Assembly: GCA_903813345.2 (NCBI GenBank)
Contig: CAIIXF020000006.1
Coordinates: forward strand, 36,795,936 to 36,859,935
Length of the DNA: 64,000 nt
Direction: 5' to 3'
Source: Owenia fusiformis
Taxonomy: Eukaryota > Annelida > Polychaeta > Sabellida > Oweniidae
Shown: positions 34,824-46,492 of the stretch, in pieces
Position numbering within the stretch: the stretch's first letter is position 1
Layout of the letters: the number at the start of each line of letters is the position of its first letter
Translations under genes and position numbers: made by a program
The notes under the pieces: generated by a model
The model's database searches: none
Seen by the model: only the letters and a program-made list of their open reading frames with translations
Told to the model about the DNA's origin: nothing

Positions 34824-35210
34824 TGTAGATGCGTAAATTATAATTGTTTTCACATATCGGGTTTAGTGGCCCGCGATACCTTTTATTTCATTCTTTTGAG
34901 ACGCAATTGATATATTGGCAACAAATCAAATGTTCTAAATGATTCTTCTTCATTTTGGAATGTTTCTCCTACCCGATATTCAAAGATGTGTCTTAAATAT
35001 TATACTTTACATACTTCACGATTCTTGTACTTTCTGTCTTTATGACTCCCGTTCACATTTGCAAGAGTTGTTGATTGCATTTCCTTGATCGTTGGTCGAA
35101 CTTCGATTCCAACAAAATCAGATTAATCAATTAAGAAATGTATTATTATGTTTATTCAAGCAAATAATTGTAACAACTACATTATTTTTTAGCAGTTTTG
35201 ACACCTAAGC
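34824..35210. other. No gene seen
   Basis: AT-rich spacer between the TIR element and the SINE. No supported feature. Confidence 0.4.
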
Positions 35211-35585
35211 AAGGTAGCCTAGTGGCGTAGACTGAGGCTACTTTGCGGTTGAACGTCGTGGGATACGGAGGTCCCGCGTTCGAGCCCCAGGTACGGAGTT
35301 ATTGATCATTGTCACTACGGACACCCGGTCCGAAGGTCCAACCGTTTACCGGCCCTTGGCATGGGTTGGTTCTCTGGCCGCTCTTGCCGGAGACAGATTG
35401 TGAGACTGTGGTTGGTTCCTCCACTAACGTGCTTTAGTAAACTCCGGGAGTCATACAGTATGGTAGCGGGCCCCCACCAAGGGCAGTAGTGGAACGACGC
35501 GAATCGGTCCCAGTATGGTTGCCTTGCAACTGAAGAGACTCGAGGAAATCATGCCATTCGCAGTGACCCAGAAAAGACTTTTGCT
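35211..35585 (+). mobile_element. tRNA-derived SINE
   Basis: A GC-rich island in AT-rich DNA. Box A-like GTAGCCTAGTGGC lies at about 35214-35226 and box B-like GCGTTCGAGCCCC at about 35276-35288. This is an internal RNA polymerase III promoter at tRNA spacing, followed by about 290 bp of tRNA-unrelated body (GGTTCTCTGGCCGCTCTTGC, GTAGCGGGCCCCCACCAAGG). The head is too altered for a functional tRNA. Parent tRNA and SINE family are not assigned. Confidence 0.75.
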
Positions 35586-37007
35586 TCTTAATTTGACGTT
35601 TTAATTCATTTATTTACCTACTTTATTCATATCACTTTCCAGGCAGATATGATTTTTATTGGTCAAATGAATGAACGAGACTACTATTAAATACATCTAG
35701 ATAGTATCAAAACCATAATTCGATTTGTCTGACATATGTAAAATAACACTTGAAAACACGACACACATAGCTCCAATATCCGTAGCATTTGACACAGTCG
35801 CTTCCCACGCTGTATTATTTTGTGTGGTCATCATAATTATGATAAGGAGGTACGGTTGATTGGACCATGGGCTTTCAACAGAGTCAAGAAATTGGCATGG
35901 ATACTTTGAGAAAAGAGGTAGCAACAAAAGGAAACACCGGAAATAATCCAGAAATGTCCACACCATTGTTTTCGTTAGTTATGGCAAGGCCCCGGAGAAA
36001 AAACAGCATTCGTGGGTAGCTTAATTTTTGTACCAATTAGAGCCATGACTTAAACTCAACCAAGAACGATGGAGCAAAGTCACTTTGGGTCCCAATTGAG
36101 AATCAATTCAAATCAAAATCAAATTGAGAATCAGATGACCTGCCAAGTCTAGTATTGATTTCCCCCAAATAGATATTAAAGGGGCACTGAATATTGGACT
36201 TAGTTAATGAGCACCATTTTAAACTACCAATTAAAACATGTATTCAATCTTTCAAAATAATGAAACTGAAATATTGGGCAAAATAATTGATATTTCGTTT
36301 GTGGAATGAAAACTGATGATAGAGATAATAACAGTAGCCAAAAACTGTAGAACCAATTTAAACAATGATTCCAATTTAAAAGTATTATATGAAAAGAAAT
36401 GTTCGTGAAATGGTTAGAAAATGAAATGACTTCAGAATTAATGGGATCATTGTGGCACACATTGATAAAAATCACACTTGGATTTGGAAAGATTTAAAGT
36501 ATAACAAATGAATGCGTTTCTTACTATCTCCATGACAACATATCTTGCTCTCTCCCCATGACAACAATATTTGGCCCCATCAGCACAAGATCGATAATAC
36601 CGTAATTATCAAGTTCAATAAGAAATGTGAAAGTTTATATTTGATAGCACAATTATTTATTTCTACCAAGGAAACAATACAGTATAAATAAATGTTTACT
36701 TCATTGAATACAGAATTTATCACGGTTGAATATATTTTATGAAGTCGTGATTAACCATAATCATAAAATTCTGGCCGCAATTAAAATATTGTGGAAGTAA
36801 ATAAAAATGGATTTTTAGTTTTCAAGACCTGTCTGTTCAATGAACCAAGGTGTATGATAAAGTAATATATAAACTATCTATTTTATATGCTGATACAGTA
36901 GTATCTCTTGGCTTTTCAACATAGCACCATATTTGACTTTTTAGGCTCCACTTTTAAATCTATGCCTATATAATGTTACTGTGCATTGTCATACATGTAC
37001 ATAATCA

Positions 37008-37137
37008 TTACCCCCATAAATGTGGGGTCGAATTGGCGTTTTTCTTATTTTTTAATATTTTAGTGCCAATGAGATTTGGCACAAGAATGATAAAATATAA
37101 GAAAAACGCCAAATCGACCCCACATTTATGGGGGTAA
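37008..37137. mobile_element. 130-bp MITE, private to one duplicate
   Basis: Inverted arms TTACCCCCATAAATGTGGGG and reverse complement, continuing through GGCGTTTTTCTTAT. The sister copy at about 44380 reads CATAATCATG without it, giving an empty site; TAATCA appears duplicated around the insert. Confidence 0.85.
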
Positions 37138-37344
37138 TAATCATGTCTACATGACGTTTTGAAAGAGCTAGATTCAAAGCACCGTTCTTGCGAGTTTCAA
37201 ATGAAAATATTGAAAAACGCGCGAGTATGCACTTTTTATGTCTACACTGACAAAAACGTGAATTTCCCGCTGTAAAGATATAGTCCCACGCGGAAGTGCA
37301 TGTCATAAAACTGATGGGTTAAAGCAATGTGCCGTCCCACTGGC

Positions 37345-37450
37345 ACGGATTTCGGTACAACGCGCATCAGTAGGCCTATGTTGGTTTTCGGCATGCGCGT
37401 CGGTATAATGGGTTTCGGTATTATAATACGCGTCGGTATAATGAGGTTAT
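37345..37450. repeat. CGGTATAATGGGTTTCGG repeat words, inverted to 32249-32310
   Basis: Three or four copies of CGGTATAATG-type words with a TTTCGGTA spacer. They are the reverse complement of the block at 32249-32310, about 5 kb away. They could be the ends of one large composite element or two strays of one short repeat. Confidence 0.5.
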
Positions 37451-38849
37451 CACGTCTTAGTCTTGTAGATTAATGTGATTGTATAAATGTGGTTTGTATA
37501 ATTGTAGTCTGGCCATGTCCTGATAACACGCCTTAATAAATTCTCAATTCTTTAATTTGGCGGATCCAGATGGTTCTGATGGAAGGATAGTGAGTGTATC
37601 TTCTCTGTCTCATTTCTTCAATTTGCTCTCAATTTATAATACATAAGGGCATCTTGAAAGAGGATTTTTTGGTTTGTTTGTATGTTTCAAAAATGGGAAC
37701 TATAATTTAACTATAAATTGGCAAATGACATTTAAACAACATGTAAATGGACATTTGATTTAAATCATTTTGACCCCAAGTCATAGAGCTTTTTTATTAT
37801 ATCACAAAAAGATACAATGGCATCCGTGTTCTAGGAATCCCATTATCAACTTCAGTGTGGTTAAAACAGACCAGACGTTCATAATGCTTAATTCGAAATT
37901 CCAAAATATGCTATTTAAGAGTACGAAAATGAAAACCAATAATAAACTATGAAAGGCATTCGAGTCTATCACTCTTTAGAACATTGTTATCATGTTAGAA
38001 CATTGAAGAGAAACACTGAAAAAAAGAAAATATATTCTCCTATGTGCATATTATGTCAACGATATTCTCCCGATTACCCATGTTCTATAAGAATGTTGAC
38101 ATCATCATAGTAGCCTCGAAACATGCTTAGAATACTCGAATATCCTTAAGAGGGAAAAGCTTTAAAATGGTCAGCTTCTATAAAACTACCCATTTAATTC
38201 CAAAATATTTCATTCCAGAATCTATTAAAAGTGTTTTAAGTAGCTGTCACAGTATCAGTGTGGGCTCAATATTTGCCAAGGTGTGGCTGATTTTCATTTT
38301 TGTATTTGATGTGATGAAGGATATCTTGCTGTAAGACCATTTGTCTCGCCCAACATGTATCCATGCCGAGCCCCACTATCTGCCCAAAGTATTTACATGG
38401 TGGCGAACAGTGTGCCCATACATCCCAAGTGTGACAGCCACATTAAGCTGCCCTCTGTAATGAAGGGCAATCAATATCGATGTATAAGTTCCATATTCAT
38501 GTAAGGGTCAAAATTAAGTAAATGCATGTAAAAACAGACTCAGTTGGTCACATATACATATAAACATTTTATTTCTTTTTAAAAATGTTATTCCATAATC
38601 TGATACTAATAACATTTTTACATTTGTATCGGCAATTTTTTAAAGACATAAGATTCATACAGCTTCTTGTATAGACAAAAATTCTCAATGGTTCAATGGG
38701 TTTAAGGATTTAAGCCCTGGGGTTGTTGCATTGTGGTGGACTCATAATCATTTGAGTACGAAGTTTAGGAAGCAACACCTGAGTGGAATGAATAACTGAA
38801 TAAGCCACAATGTATTGAGTCTTGGCATTAGATTCTCTTCAACCAACAT

Positions 38850-39205
38850 CAGGGTTCTGACTAGGCTTTTAGACCCCGGAGATTCTCTGGAGTCTAATGT
38901 CTTTAGACCCTCTTGCCCAAGTGTCTAATAGCTTTTCCGGAGTCTAAAATGTTTTTGTCGGAGTCTAATTTTTTAATTTTGTGACATTATTTATGGTAAA
39001 ACTCTTGAGAAAATACATAAAACGGGATACAAACAATGAATAGGAAGTCAGCCACCTTTTAGAAATGTATATTGTGATTAAAATAGGAAGATGATCTTTA
39101 AGTAGGGTTTTGAGTACACTAATATGATATCTCTCATCTCACATGGGGGAGTAGTCGCGATACAGCGAAAAATTCGGGGTCTAAAATCTCCTGGTGAGAA
39201 CCCTG
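38850..39205. mobile_element. MITE, TIR CAGGGTTCTNACTAGG, unit 2 copy
   Basis: The ends CAGGGTTCTGACTAGG and CCTGGTGAGAACCCTG are inverted, with TTTAGACCCCG just inside both. A related copy sits at the equivalent place at 46493-46844. It separates duplicated intergenic DNA from relict finger DNA. Confidence 0.8.
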
Positions 39206-39891
39206 ATAATGTAACACTTTCCACAGTGATAATATTTATAAGACTTTTCATATGTTTCAAAGAAAGTTTCTTACTGCGTACTGAAACACTTTCCAAAATG
39301 CTGTCATTGACTGGCTTCTCAATTGTATGAGATCTCTCATGACATTTTAAAGAAAGTTTCTTAAAACAACATTTTTCACAATGTTGACATTTAAAAGGCT
39401 TCTCGCCTGTATGAATTCTCTATGTATTTAACATCACTATTTCTTCTTAATTTTTTTTCACATTCTCAACACTTATATGATTTCTCACCTGAATGAATGA
39501 GCTCATGGGCTTTAACCTTAGGATTTGATTGAAAACACTTAAGACAATATTGACACTGATAAGGTTGCACACTTGTATGGAATTTCTCATGACACTTAAA
39601 AGCAGAAGGACGACTAAAACATTTTCCACAATGAAAACATTGAAATCTCTTCTCTCCAGTATGGATTCTCTCATGTATTTTAGCTTCATTAGCTCTTCTG
39701 AAACACTTTCCACAATGTTGACATTCATAAGGCTTCTTACCTGTATGGATTATTTGATGATATTTCAAAGAGTAAGAGAAACCGAAACATTTGTCACAAT
39801 GTTGACATTGAAATGGCTTCCATTCTGTATGAATTCTCACATGACTTTTTAAAGCAGAAGTTTGATTGAAATATTTTGAACAATATTGACA
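39206..39891 (-). pseudogene. Relict finger array downstream of gene B
   Basis: Finger DNA continues past the gene B stop. About five fingers remain in frame to about 39466 (for example KPFQCQHCDKCFGFSYSLKYHQIIHTG), then two or three decayed ones to about 39215, cut by the MITE. In gene C's homologous segment the codon at the gene B stop is AAA (Lys), so the stop is derived. Confidence 0.85.
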
Positions 39892-42546
39892 TTAAATCGC
39901 CATCTTACTAGTATGAACTTTTTCATGACGTTTCAAAGTAGCACAATTGAACCATTTTCCACAATGTTGACATCTAAACAACGTATGTGCTGTGTGAGTT
40001 CTCTCATGACTTTTCAAATTAGAGGGGTGATTGAAACACTTTAAACAATGTTGACATTTAAATGGCTTCTCAGTATGAATTCTCTCATGTCTTTTAACAT
40101 CAAATTTTGTTTTAAAACATTTTCCACAAAGTTGACATTTATAAGGCTTCTCACCTGTATGAGTTCTCTCGTGACACATCAAATTAGAAGACTGATTGAA
40201 ACATTTTCCGCAATATTGACATTTAAATGGCTTCTCACCAGTATGAATTGTTTCATGTGTTTTAACGTCATACTTTGTTATAAAACATTTTTCACAATGT
40301 TGACATTTAAATGGCTTCTCAGGATGAATTCTCTCATGTACTTTAACATCACTAATTTCTCTGAAACACTTTCCACAATATTGACATTTAAATGGCTTCT
40401 CAGTATGAATTCTCTCATGTCTTTTTACCTCATAATTTGTTTTAAAACATTTTCCACAATATTGACATTCATAAGGCTTCTCTCCTGTATGAATTCTCTT
40501 ATGAACTTTAACATCACTTATTTCTGTAAAACACTTTCCGCAATATTTACATTTAAATGGCTTCTCAGTATGAAGTCTCTCATGTATTTTAACTTCATAA
40601 TTTGTATTAAAACATTTTCCACAATGTTGACATTTATAAGGCTTCTCACCTGTATGAATTCTTTCGTGACGTATCAAATTAGAAGACTGATTGAAACATT
40701 TTTCACAATGTTGACATTTAAATGGCTTCTCATGATGAACTCTTTCATGAAGCTTCAAATGAGAAGGATAATTGAAACTCCCTTCACAATGTTGACATTT
40801 AAATGCTTTATCTGCTGTATGAGTTCTTTCATGACATTTCAGGGAAAGGGAGTAGCTAAAACATTCTTCACAATGTTGACATTTTAATGGCTTCTCACCT
40901 GTATGGATTCTCTCGTGACATATCAAATTAGAAGACTGATTGAAACATTTTCCGCAATATTGACATTTAAATGGCTTCTCACCAGTATGAATTGTTTCAT
41001 GTGTTTTAACTTCATAATTTGTCATAAAACATTTTCCACAATGTTGACATTTATAAGTATAATTTCTCTCATGAAACTTCAAATGAGAAGAGTGACTGAA
41101 ACGCTTTCCACAAATTTGACATTTATAAGGCTTCTCGGCTGCATTAGTATCCTTTATTACAGAATTAGCAGAAGAAGCATATGCATTACCAGATATTTCA
41201 AATCTTAAAGAAGTAGGACATATTGCATAATTATGCTCCGAAAATACATCTTTCACAAAATCCATTTCATCAATAGACTTGTTAGACATGTGATGTTCCT
41301 CCTCATTATTGTCTTTGTAATCTTTATCATCATTTGTTATCGCTCGTTTTACACTAATTTCACTATTTTGTTCATCATCTAATGGAACACTGTTGGATAG
41401 TGCTGCAACTTCCTCTTTTACAATGTCATCATAACATTTTGTTAACACACCAAAGTCTTCTATTGGCATATTATCTGTGCTGCTATAGGTTTCTACCTCT
41501 TCTTTGGTGGTATGTTTTTCATTTAATGGAACACTGTTGTATGGTGCTGCAACTTCCTCTTTTACAATGTCATCATAACATTTTGTTAACACACCAAAGT
41601 CTCCTATTGGTATATTAGCTGTGCTGCTATAGGTTTCTACCTCTTGTTTGGTGGTATGCTTCTTATCTAATGACCCATTGTTGGATGGTGCTGCAACTTC
41701 CTCTTTTACAATGCCATCATTATCCTTTGTAAACATACCAAAGTCTTCTATTGGCATATTATCTGTGCTGCTATAGGTTTCTACCTCTTTTTTGGTGGTA
41801 TGTTCATCTAAAAGAACACTGTTGGATGGTGCTGGAACTTGCTCTTTTACAATGCCATCATAATACTTTGTTAACATACCAAAGTCTCCTATTGGCATAT
41901 TATCTGTGCTGCTATAGGTTTCTACTTCTTCTTTGGTGGTATGTTTCTCATCTAATGGAACACTGTTGGATGGTGCGGCAACTTCCTCCTTTACAATGTC
42001 ATCATTATACTTTGTTAACACACTAAAGTCTTCTATTGGCATATTATCTGTGCTGCTATAGGTTTCCAACTCTTCTTTGGTGGTATCTTTCTCATCTAAT
42101 GGAACACTGTTGGATGGTGCTGCAACTTCCTGTTTTACAATGTCATCATTATACTTTGTTAACATACCAAAGTCTTCTATTGGCATATTATCTGTGCTGC
42201 TATAGGTTTCTACCTCTTCTTTGGTGGTATCTTTCTCATCTAATGGAACACTGTTAGATGGTGCTGCAACTTCCTCTGTTACAATGTCATCATAACATTT
42301 TGTTAGCATACCAAAGTCTTCTAGTGGCATATAATCTGTGGTGCTATAGGTTTCTTTCTCTTGTTTGATGTTCTTTGAAGTACTTAAATGTTCGGTTGCA
42401 TACAGATTTCCATTGATCAAATTAATATCTGAATTGATACAGTAATGAGAATCATCAATCTCATGTTTGATGTTCGTGGAACTCATATCTTGTTTATAAC
42501 TCAATATAACACTACTGGATTGTCCTATAATCTCTTCTCCAGCCAT
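39892..42546 (-). CDS. C2H2 zinc-finger protein B
   Basis: Start at 42546 (MAGEEII); the frame is open a few codons further but without an ATG. About 884 residues. Residues about 1-60 carry IKHE and IKQE. Then come seven 48-residue repeats ([32 protein letters not shown]), five with an intact V-K-x-E and others with T for K or Q for E. A linker (ISVKRAITNDDKDYKDNNEEEHH...) precedes 15 C2H2 fingers. Several linkers lack Gly (HTEKP instead of HTGEKP), which shortens finger spacing, and the last finger has 11 instead of 12 residues between Cys and His. The stop replaces a Lys codon and five fingers remain in frame beyond it. A conserved 3' splice site lies at 42743. Predicted nuclear DNA-binding regulator; no target known. 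This is the best-preserved long member. Confidence 0.88.
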   Translation of the reverse strand: MAGEEIIGQSSSVILSYKQDMSSTNIKHEIDDSHYCINSDINLINGNLYATEHLSTSKNIKQEKETYSTTDYMPLEDFGMLTKCYDDIVTEEVAAPSNSVPLDEKDTTKEEVETYSSTDNMPIEDFGMLTKYNDDIVKQEVAAPSNSVPLDEKDTTKEELETYSSTDNMPIEDFSVLTKYNDDIVKEEVAAPSNSVPLDEKHTTKEEVETYSSTDNMPIGDFGMLTKYYDGIVKEQVPAPSNSVLLDEHTTKKEVETYSSTDNMPIEDFGMFTKDNDGIVKEEVAAPSNNGSLDKKHTTKQEVETYSSTANIPIGDFGVLTKCYDDIVKEEVAAPYNSVPLNEKHTTKEEVETYSSTDNMPIEDFGVLTKCYDDIVKEEVAALSNSVPLDDEQNSEISVKRAITNDDKDYKDNNEEEHHMSNKSIDEMDFVKDVFSEHNYAICPTSLRFEISGNAYASSANSVIKDTNAAEKPYKCQICGKRFSHSSHLKFHERNYTYKCQHCGKCFMTNYEVKTHETIHTGEKPFKCQYCGKCFNQSSNLICHERIHTGEKPLKCQHCEECFSYSLSLKCHERTHTADKAFKCQHCEGSFNYPSHLKLHERVHHEKPFKCQHCEKCFNQSSNLIRHERIHTGEKPYKCQHCGKCFNTNYEVKIHERLHTEKPFKCKYCGKCFTEISDVKVHKRIHTGEKPYECQYCGKCFKTNYEVKRHERIHTEKPFKCQYCGKCFREISDVKVHERIHPEKPFKCQHCEKCFITKYDVKTHETIHTGEKPFKCQYCGKCFNQSSNLMCHERTHTGEKPYKCQLCGKCFKTKFDVKRHERIHTEKPFKCQHCLKCFNHPSNLKSHERTHTAHTLFRCQHCGKWFNCATLKRHEKVHTSKMAI
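41370..42355 (-). repeat. Coding tandem repeat of gene B, 7 units of 144 bp
   Basis: Seven 48-codon units, mostly in register. Unit boundaries are easy to see on the plus strand by the recurring CTGTGCTGCTATAGG and AATGGAACACTGTTGGATGG words. One unit is shortened by a codon at VLLDEH. Confidence 0.9.
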
Positions 42547-42742
42547 ATTGGGTTTAACCACAGAATCTAAACTGACACCATGACCCTTTTGATTTCTTGT
42601 ATTTGAATTCAGCCTAGTCTTGTTTTTACAAGTGCCAACACAGTCACGTTACAAACCATACATCAATCATTTATTTGTCTTGTCTTTTGAGATCCTTATT
42701 CATTCTTCAATGTGTTGTTACTTGAGCTGTCTTCACGGGCCG

Positions 42743-42762
42743 GCTGAAAATACAAGAGAAAT
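42743..42762 (-). other. Conserved 3' splice site, gene B
   Basis: Minus strand TTTATTTCTCTTGTATTTTCAG-type tract before CCGGCCCG. Same position relative to the ATG as in genes A, C, D and E. Confidence 0.7.
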
Positions 42763-43160
42763 AAAAAATTAACAAACCATCCATTGGCTTAATTGTACCA
42801 TATAGCAACTGTTTTGTTCCTTTCAATCGAACCATGGTTCCCACAACAGGAATATCGATTCTTTCGTTGCTTGTGTCACCAGTTTCTCTCTCCCAAATCA
42901 TTTCTTCACTCGCACATCCAGTTCATACATCTCATACAACACTCTAATTTTTTGGTAATTTGATGCAGTGCTGAAACTTGAATGTAGTGTTTTCACTTGC
43001 AGTTTTGAAGAGATACTTCCCCATTTTTCATGCATGACTAATGAATATCTACTAATTAAAAATAACAACAAAAAACACAAAATTTTGGGACCTCTTTTCG
43101 ATCCCGTTCACTTAAATGATGCATGAGTTAGAGTCATAAAAAATATGGCTGATGCAAGTA

Positions 43161-43212
43161 CAGTGTGTTAATAAACGCAACCCAAAGAAATCGCTATATC
43201 TTGGAAAATAAT
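43161..43212. mobile_element. Left end of the 476-bp MITE, truncated
   Basis: About 50 bp match the left end of 31698-32173 (CAGTGTGTTAATAAACGC ... TATCTTGGAAAATA) and then join sequence equivalent to 35590. The breakpoint inside the MITE shows that the gene B unit lost about 3.8 kb. Confidence 0.85.
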
Positions 43213-46200
43213 TAATTTTACGTTTTAATTCATTTATTTACATACTTTATTCATATTACTTTCCAGGCAGTTATGATTTTTATTGGTCCAATGAATGAAC
43301 GAGACTACTATTAAATACATCTAGATAGTATCAAAACCATAATTCGATTTGTCGGACATATGTTAAATAACACTTGAAAACACAACACACATAGCTCCAA
43401 TATCCGTAGCATTTGGCACAGTCGGTTCCCACGCTGTATTATTTTGTGTGGTCATCATAATTATGATAAGGAGGTACGGTTGATTGGACCATGGGCTTTC
43501 AACAGAGTCAAGAAATTGGCATGGATACTTTGAGAAATGAGGTAGCAACAAAAGGAAACACCGGAAATAATCCAGAAATGTCCACACCATTGTTTTCGTT
43601 AGTTATGGCAAGACCCTGGAGAAAAAACAGCATTCGTGGGAAGCTTAATTGTTGTACCAATTAGAGCCATGACTTAAACTCAACCAATAATGGTGGAGCA
43701 AAGTCACTATGGGTCCCAATTGAGAATCAGTTCAAATCAAAATCAAATTGAGAATCAGATGACCTGCTATGTCTAGTATTGATTTGCCCCTAAATAGATA
43801 TTTACTTCATTAAATACAGAATTTACCACGGTTAAATATATTTTATGAAGTACAGGGTTTACCATAATCAAACATAAATAACAGAATTATGACTTTATCA
43901 TCTATGAAATTCAGAAATTGATGGTTAACTGGAATTAAGTTTGTTGAGACGACCCCTCAATCCGAAACGCCTAGCATCAGTTAAAAAAATTCTGAATTCT
44001 GGCCGCAACTGAGATGTAAAGAGTCAAAGATTTTAAATTAAGCTTTATCTGAAAATATGTCTTTGCGCGATAAACTTTTAATTGAATATGAATATATAAA
44101 AAACAGATTAACATCCAGTCTCATATTAAAAAGTTTAAATATTGTGGAAGTAAATAAAATGAATTTTTAGTTTTCAAGACTTGTCTGTTCAATGAAAAAA
44201 TCATGTATAATTTGAACCAAGGTGTATGATAAAGTAATATATAAACTATCTATTTTATATGCTGATACAGTAGAATTTCTCTTGGCTTTTCAACATTGCA
44301 CCATATTTGACTTTTCAGGCTCCAGTTTTATTATTCTATGCCTATATAATGTTACTGTGCACTGTCATACATGTACATAATCATGTCTCTACATGACGTT
44401 TTAGAAGAGTATAGAGCTAGATTAAAAGCACCGGTTCTTGCGAGTTTCAAATGAAAATATTAAAAAACGCGCGAGTATGAGGACTGCAACTTTTTATGTC
44501 TACACTGACAAAAACTTGAAATTCCCGCTGTAAAGATATAGTCCCACGCGGAAGTGCACGTCATAAAACTGATGGGTTAAAGCAATGTGCAATGACATCT
44601 GTGTTCTGGGAATACCATTATCAACTTCAGTGTGGTTAAAACAGACCAGACGTTCATGATGCAAAATTCGAAATTCCAAAATATGCTATTTTAAGAGTAC
44701 GAAAATGAAAACCAATAATAAACTATGAAAGGCATTCGAGTCTATCACTCTTTAGAACATTGTTATCATGTTAGAACATTGAAGAGAAACACTGAAAAAA
44801 GAAAATATATTCTCCTATGTGCATATTATATCAATGATATTCTCCTGATTACCCATGTGCTTTAAGAATGTTGACATCATAGTATCCTTAAGAGGGAAAA
44901 GCTTTAAACAATGGTCAGTTTCTATAAAACTACCCATTTAATTCCAAAATGTTCATTTAATTGCTTTCTAGGATCTATTAAAAGTATTTTTATTTACATT
45001 CAAACAATTTTTTGTAAATTGTCAATCATACCAGAAATTACATTTAATGAGAGAAGTTCTACTTCCACTTTAAATCTATGCCCACGCAAAGGGATTTCAT
45101 TGAAATATAGCACGTGTGCAGAGTAATCATTTGATTTCTAGATCTTAGCCAAGGTAAGAAATTTCAGTCACTTCTACATGTTCTACAGTGGATCTGGTGT
45201 CATTTATTCAGAAAATTAGTTAAGAAAACAAAAGCATAATTTTAAAAGGATTTGTTTGGAGGATTTTTCACCCCCTATCCCTTTTGTGTTCCTTAAGTAG
45301 CTCAGTCACATTATCAGTGTGGGCTCAATATTTGCCAATGTGTGGCTGATTTTAGGCATTCATTTTTGTACTTGATGTAATGAAGGATATCTTGCTGTAA
45401 GACCATTTGTCTCGCCCACCATGTATCCATGCTGAGCCCCACTATCTGCCCCAAAGTATGTCAGCCCCATTAAGGTGCCCTCTGTAATGAAGGGCAATCA
45501 ATATAGATGTACAGGGTGTCAAAAAACAACGGCACCCCCCTCTACAGTAAAAAGTTCTGAATGTTCCATATCGTGTCATACCTCATTTGAAAGATAATTT
45601 AATTCTGGAGTTACTCCTCAAATTTCATTCAATATAACTTTATATTAAAAAAGCTACATTGTTTTTAAGTTTGCTACTTCGGTACTTTGTTTGCTGCTCT
45701 GTTACTGGTTAAAGGTCAAATCTTCAGAAAGTGGAATATGAAAGAATTAGCCCAGATTTCAACTGCACTGAACATATGGGTTCAGTTCTGAAAAACAGGG
45801 TATAGGAACTGATGGACGATGAGCCTCTTGAAAAAAGATACAGTGAGGATGTATTTCTGAAGAATTTGAGGAAAGTGCTTAGAGGATTATGCAATGCTAC
45901 ACCTTTGTCTGAATTTTTATTGAAATCATTTCCGTCCAGATAAGCTGCTGTTTAAGCAGCAACTGGTGGTCATACCAACTACTAAGAATCAGCTGTCAAT
46001 CTGTAAAATTATATGATATAAAGCTGAAGTTTCTCAGGTAGCTCCAGAATTAAATTGTCTTTAAAATGAGATATGACACACCATGTAACATTAAGTACTT
46101 TTTGCTGTAGAGGGGGGTGCCGTTGTTTTTTGACACCCTGTATAAGCTCCATATTCATGTCCGGGTCAAAATTAAGTAAAAACATATAAAAACAAACTCA

Positions 46201-46492
46201 CTTGGTCAATATACACTGTATGTACATTTTATTTCTTTTTAAAAATGTTATTCCATAATCTGATAATAACAACTTGTATCGGCAATTCTTTAAAGACATT
46301 AGATTCATACTGCTTCTTGTATGGACAAACATTCTCAATGGTTTAGAATTTAAGCTCTGGAGTCATTGCATTGTAGCGGACTGATAATCATTTGAGTACT
46401 AAGTTTAGGAAACAACACCTGAGTGGAATAAATAAGCCACAATGTATTGAGTCTTGGGCTTAAATTCTCTTCAACCAATAATCAGGGTTCTC
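43213..46492. repeat. Segmental duplication, copy upstream of gene B
   Basis: Counterpart of 35590-38849. Private features are about 180 bp near 43900-44130, a segment near 44940-45270 and the MITE at 45512-46140. No gene is supported. Confidence 0.85.
45512..46140. mobile_element. 629-bp mariner-type MITE with empty site in sister copy
   Basis: Inverted ends CAGGGTGTCAAAAAACAACG continue through GGCACCCCCCTCTACAG. TA flanks it at 45510-45511 and 46141-46142. The sister copy at 38483-38484 has a single TA in otherwise matching DNA (GATGTATAAG). The interior has no intact transposase frame. Confidence 0.92.

Larger units (their letters stand above)
35590..38849. repeat. Segmental duplication, copy upstream of gene A
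   Basis: Non-coding DNA matching the region upstream of gene B (43213-46492) in the same order at high identity, for example 35590-36180 with 43213-43800, 37141-37320 with 44390-44590, 37820-38180 with 44590-44915 and 38220-38490 with 45290-45510. Gaps are private insertions and deletions. No gene is supported; a shared frame on the minus strand near 35.7-35.97 kb is stopped early in the sister copy. Confidence 0.85.

Noticed and set aside
35211-35290. Functional tRNA gene
   Set aside because: Box A and box B are present but cloverleaf pairing is not convincing, and a long tRNA-unrelated body follows, so SINE is the better call.
35697-35966. 89-codon minus-strand frame conserved at 43363-43590
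   Set aside because: Conservation follows from the segmental duplication as a whole. The sister copy has a stop (TTA to TAA) 14 codons before the end and synonymous sites are not favoured.
40048-40887. 279-codon plus-strand frame over gene B fingers
   Set aside because: Same antisense effect as over gene C; no independent signal.
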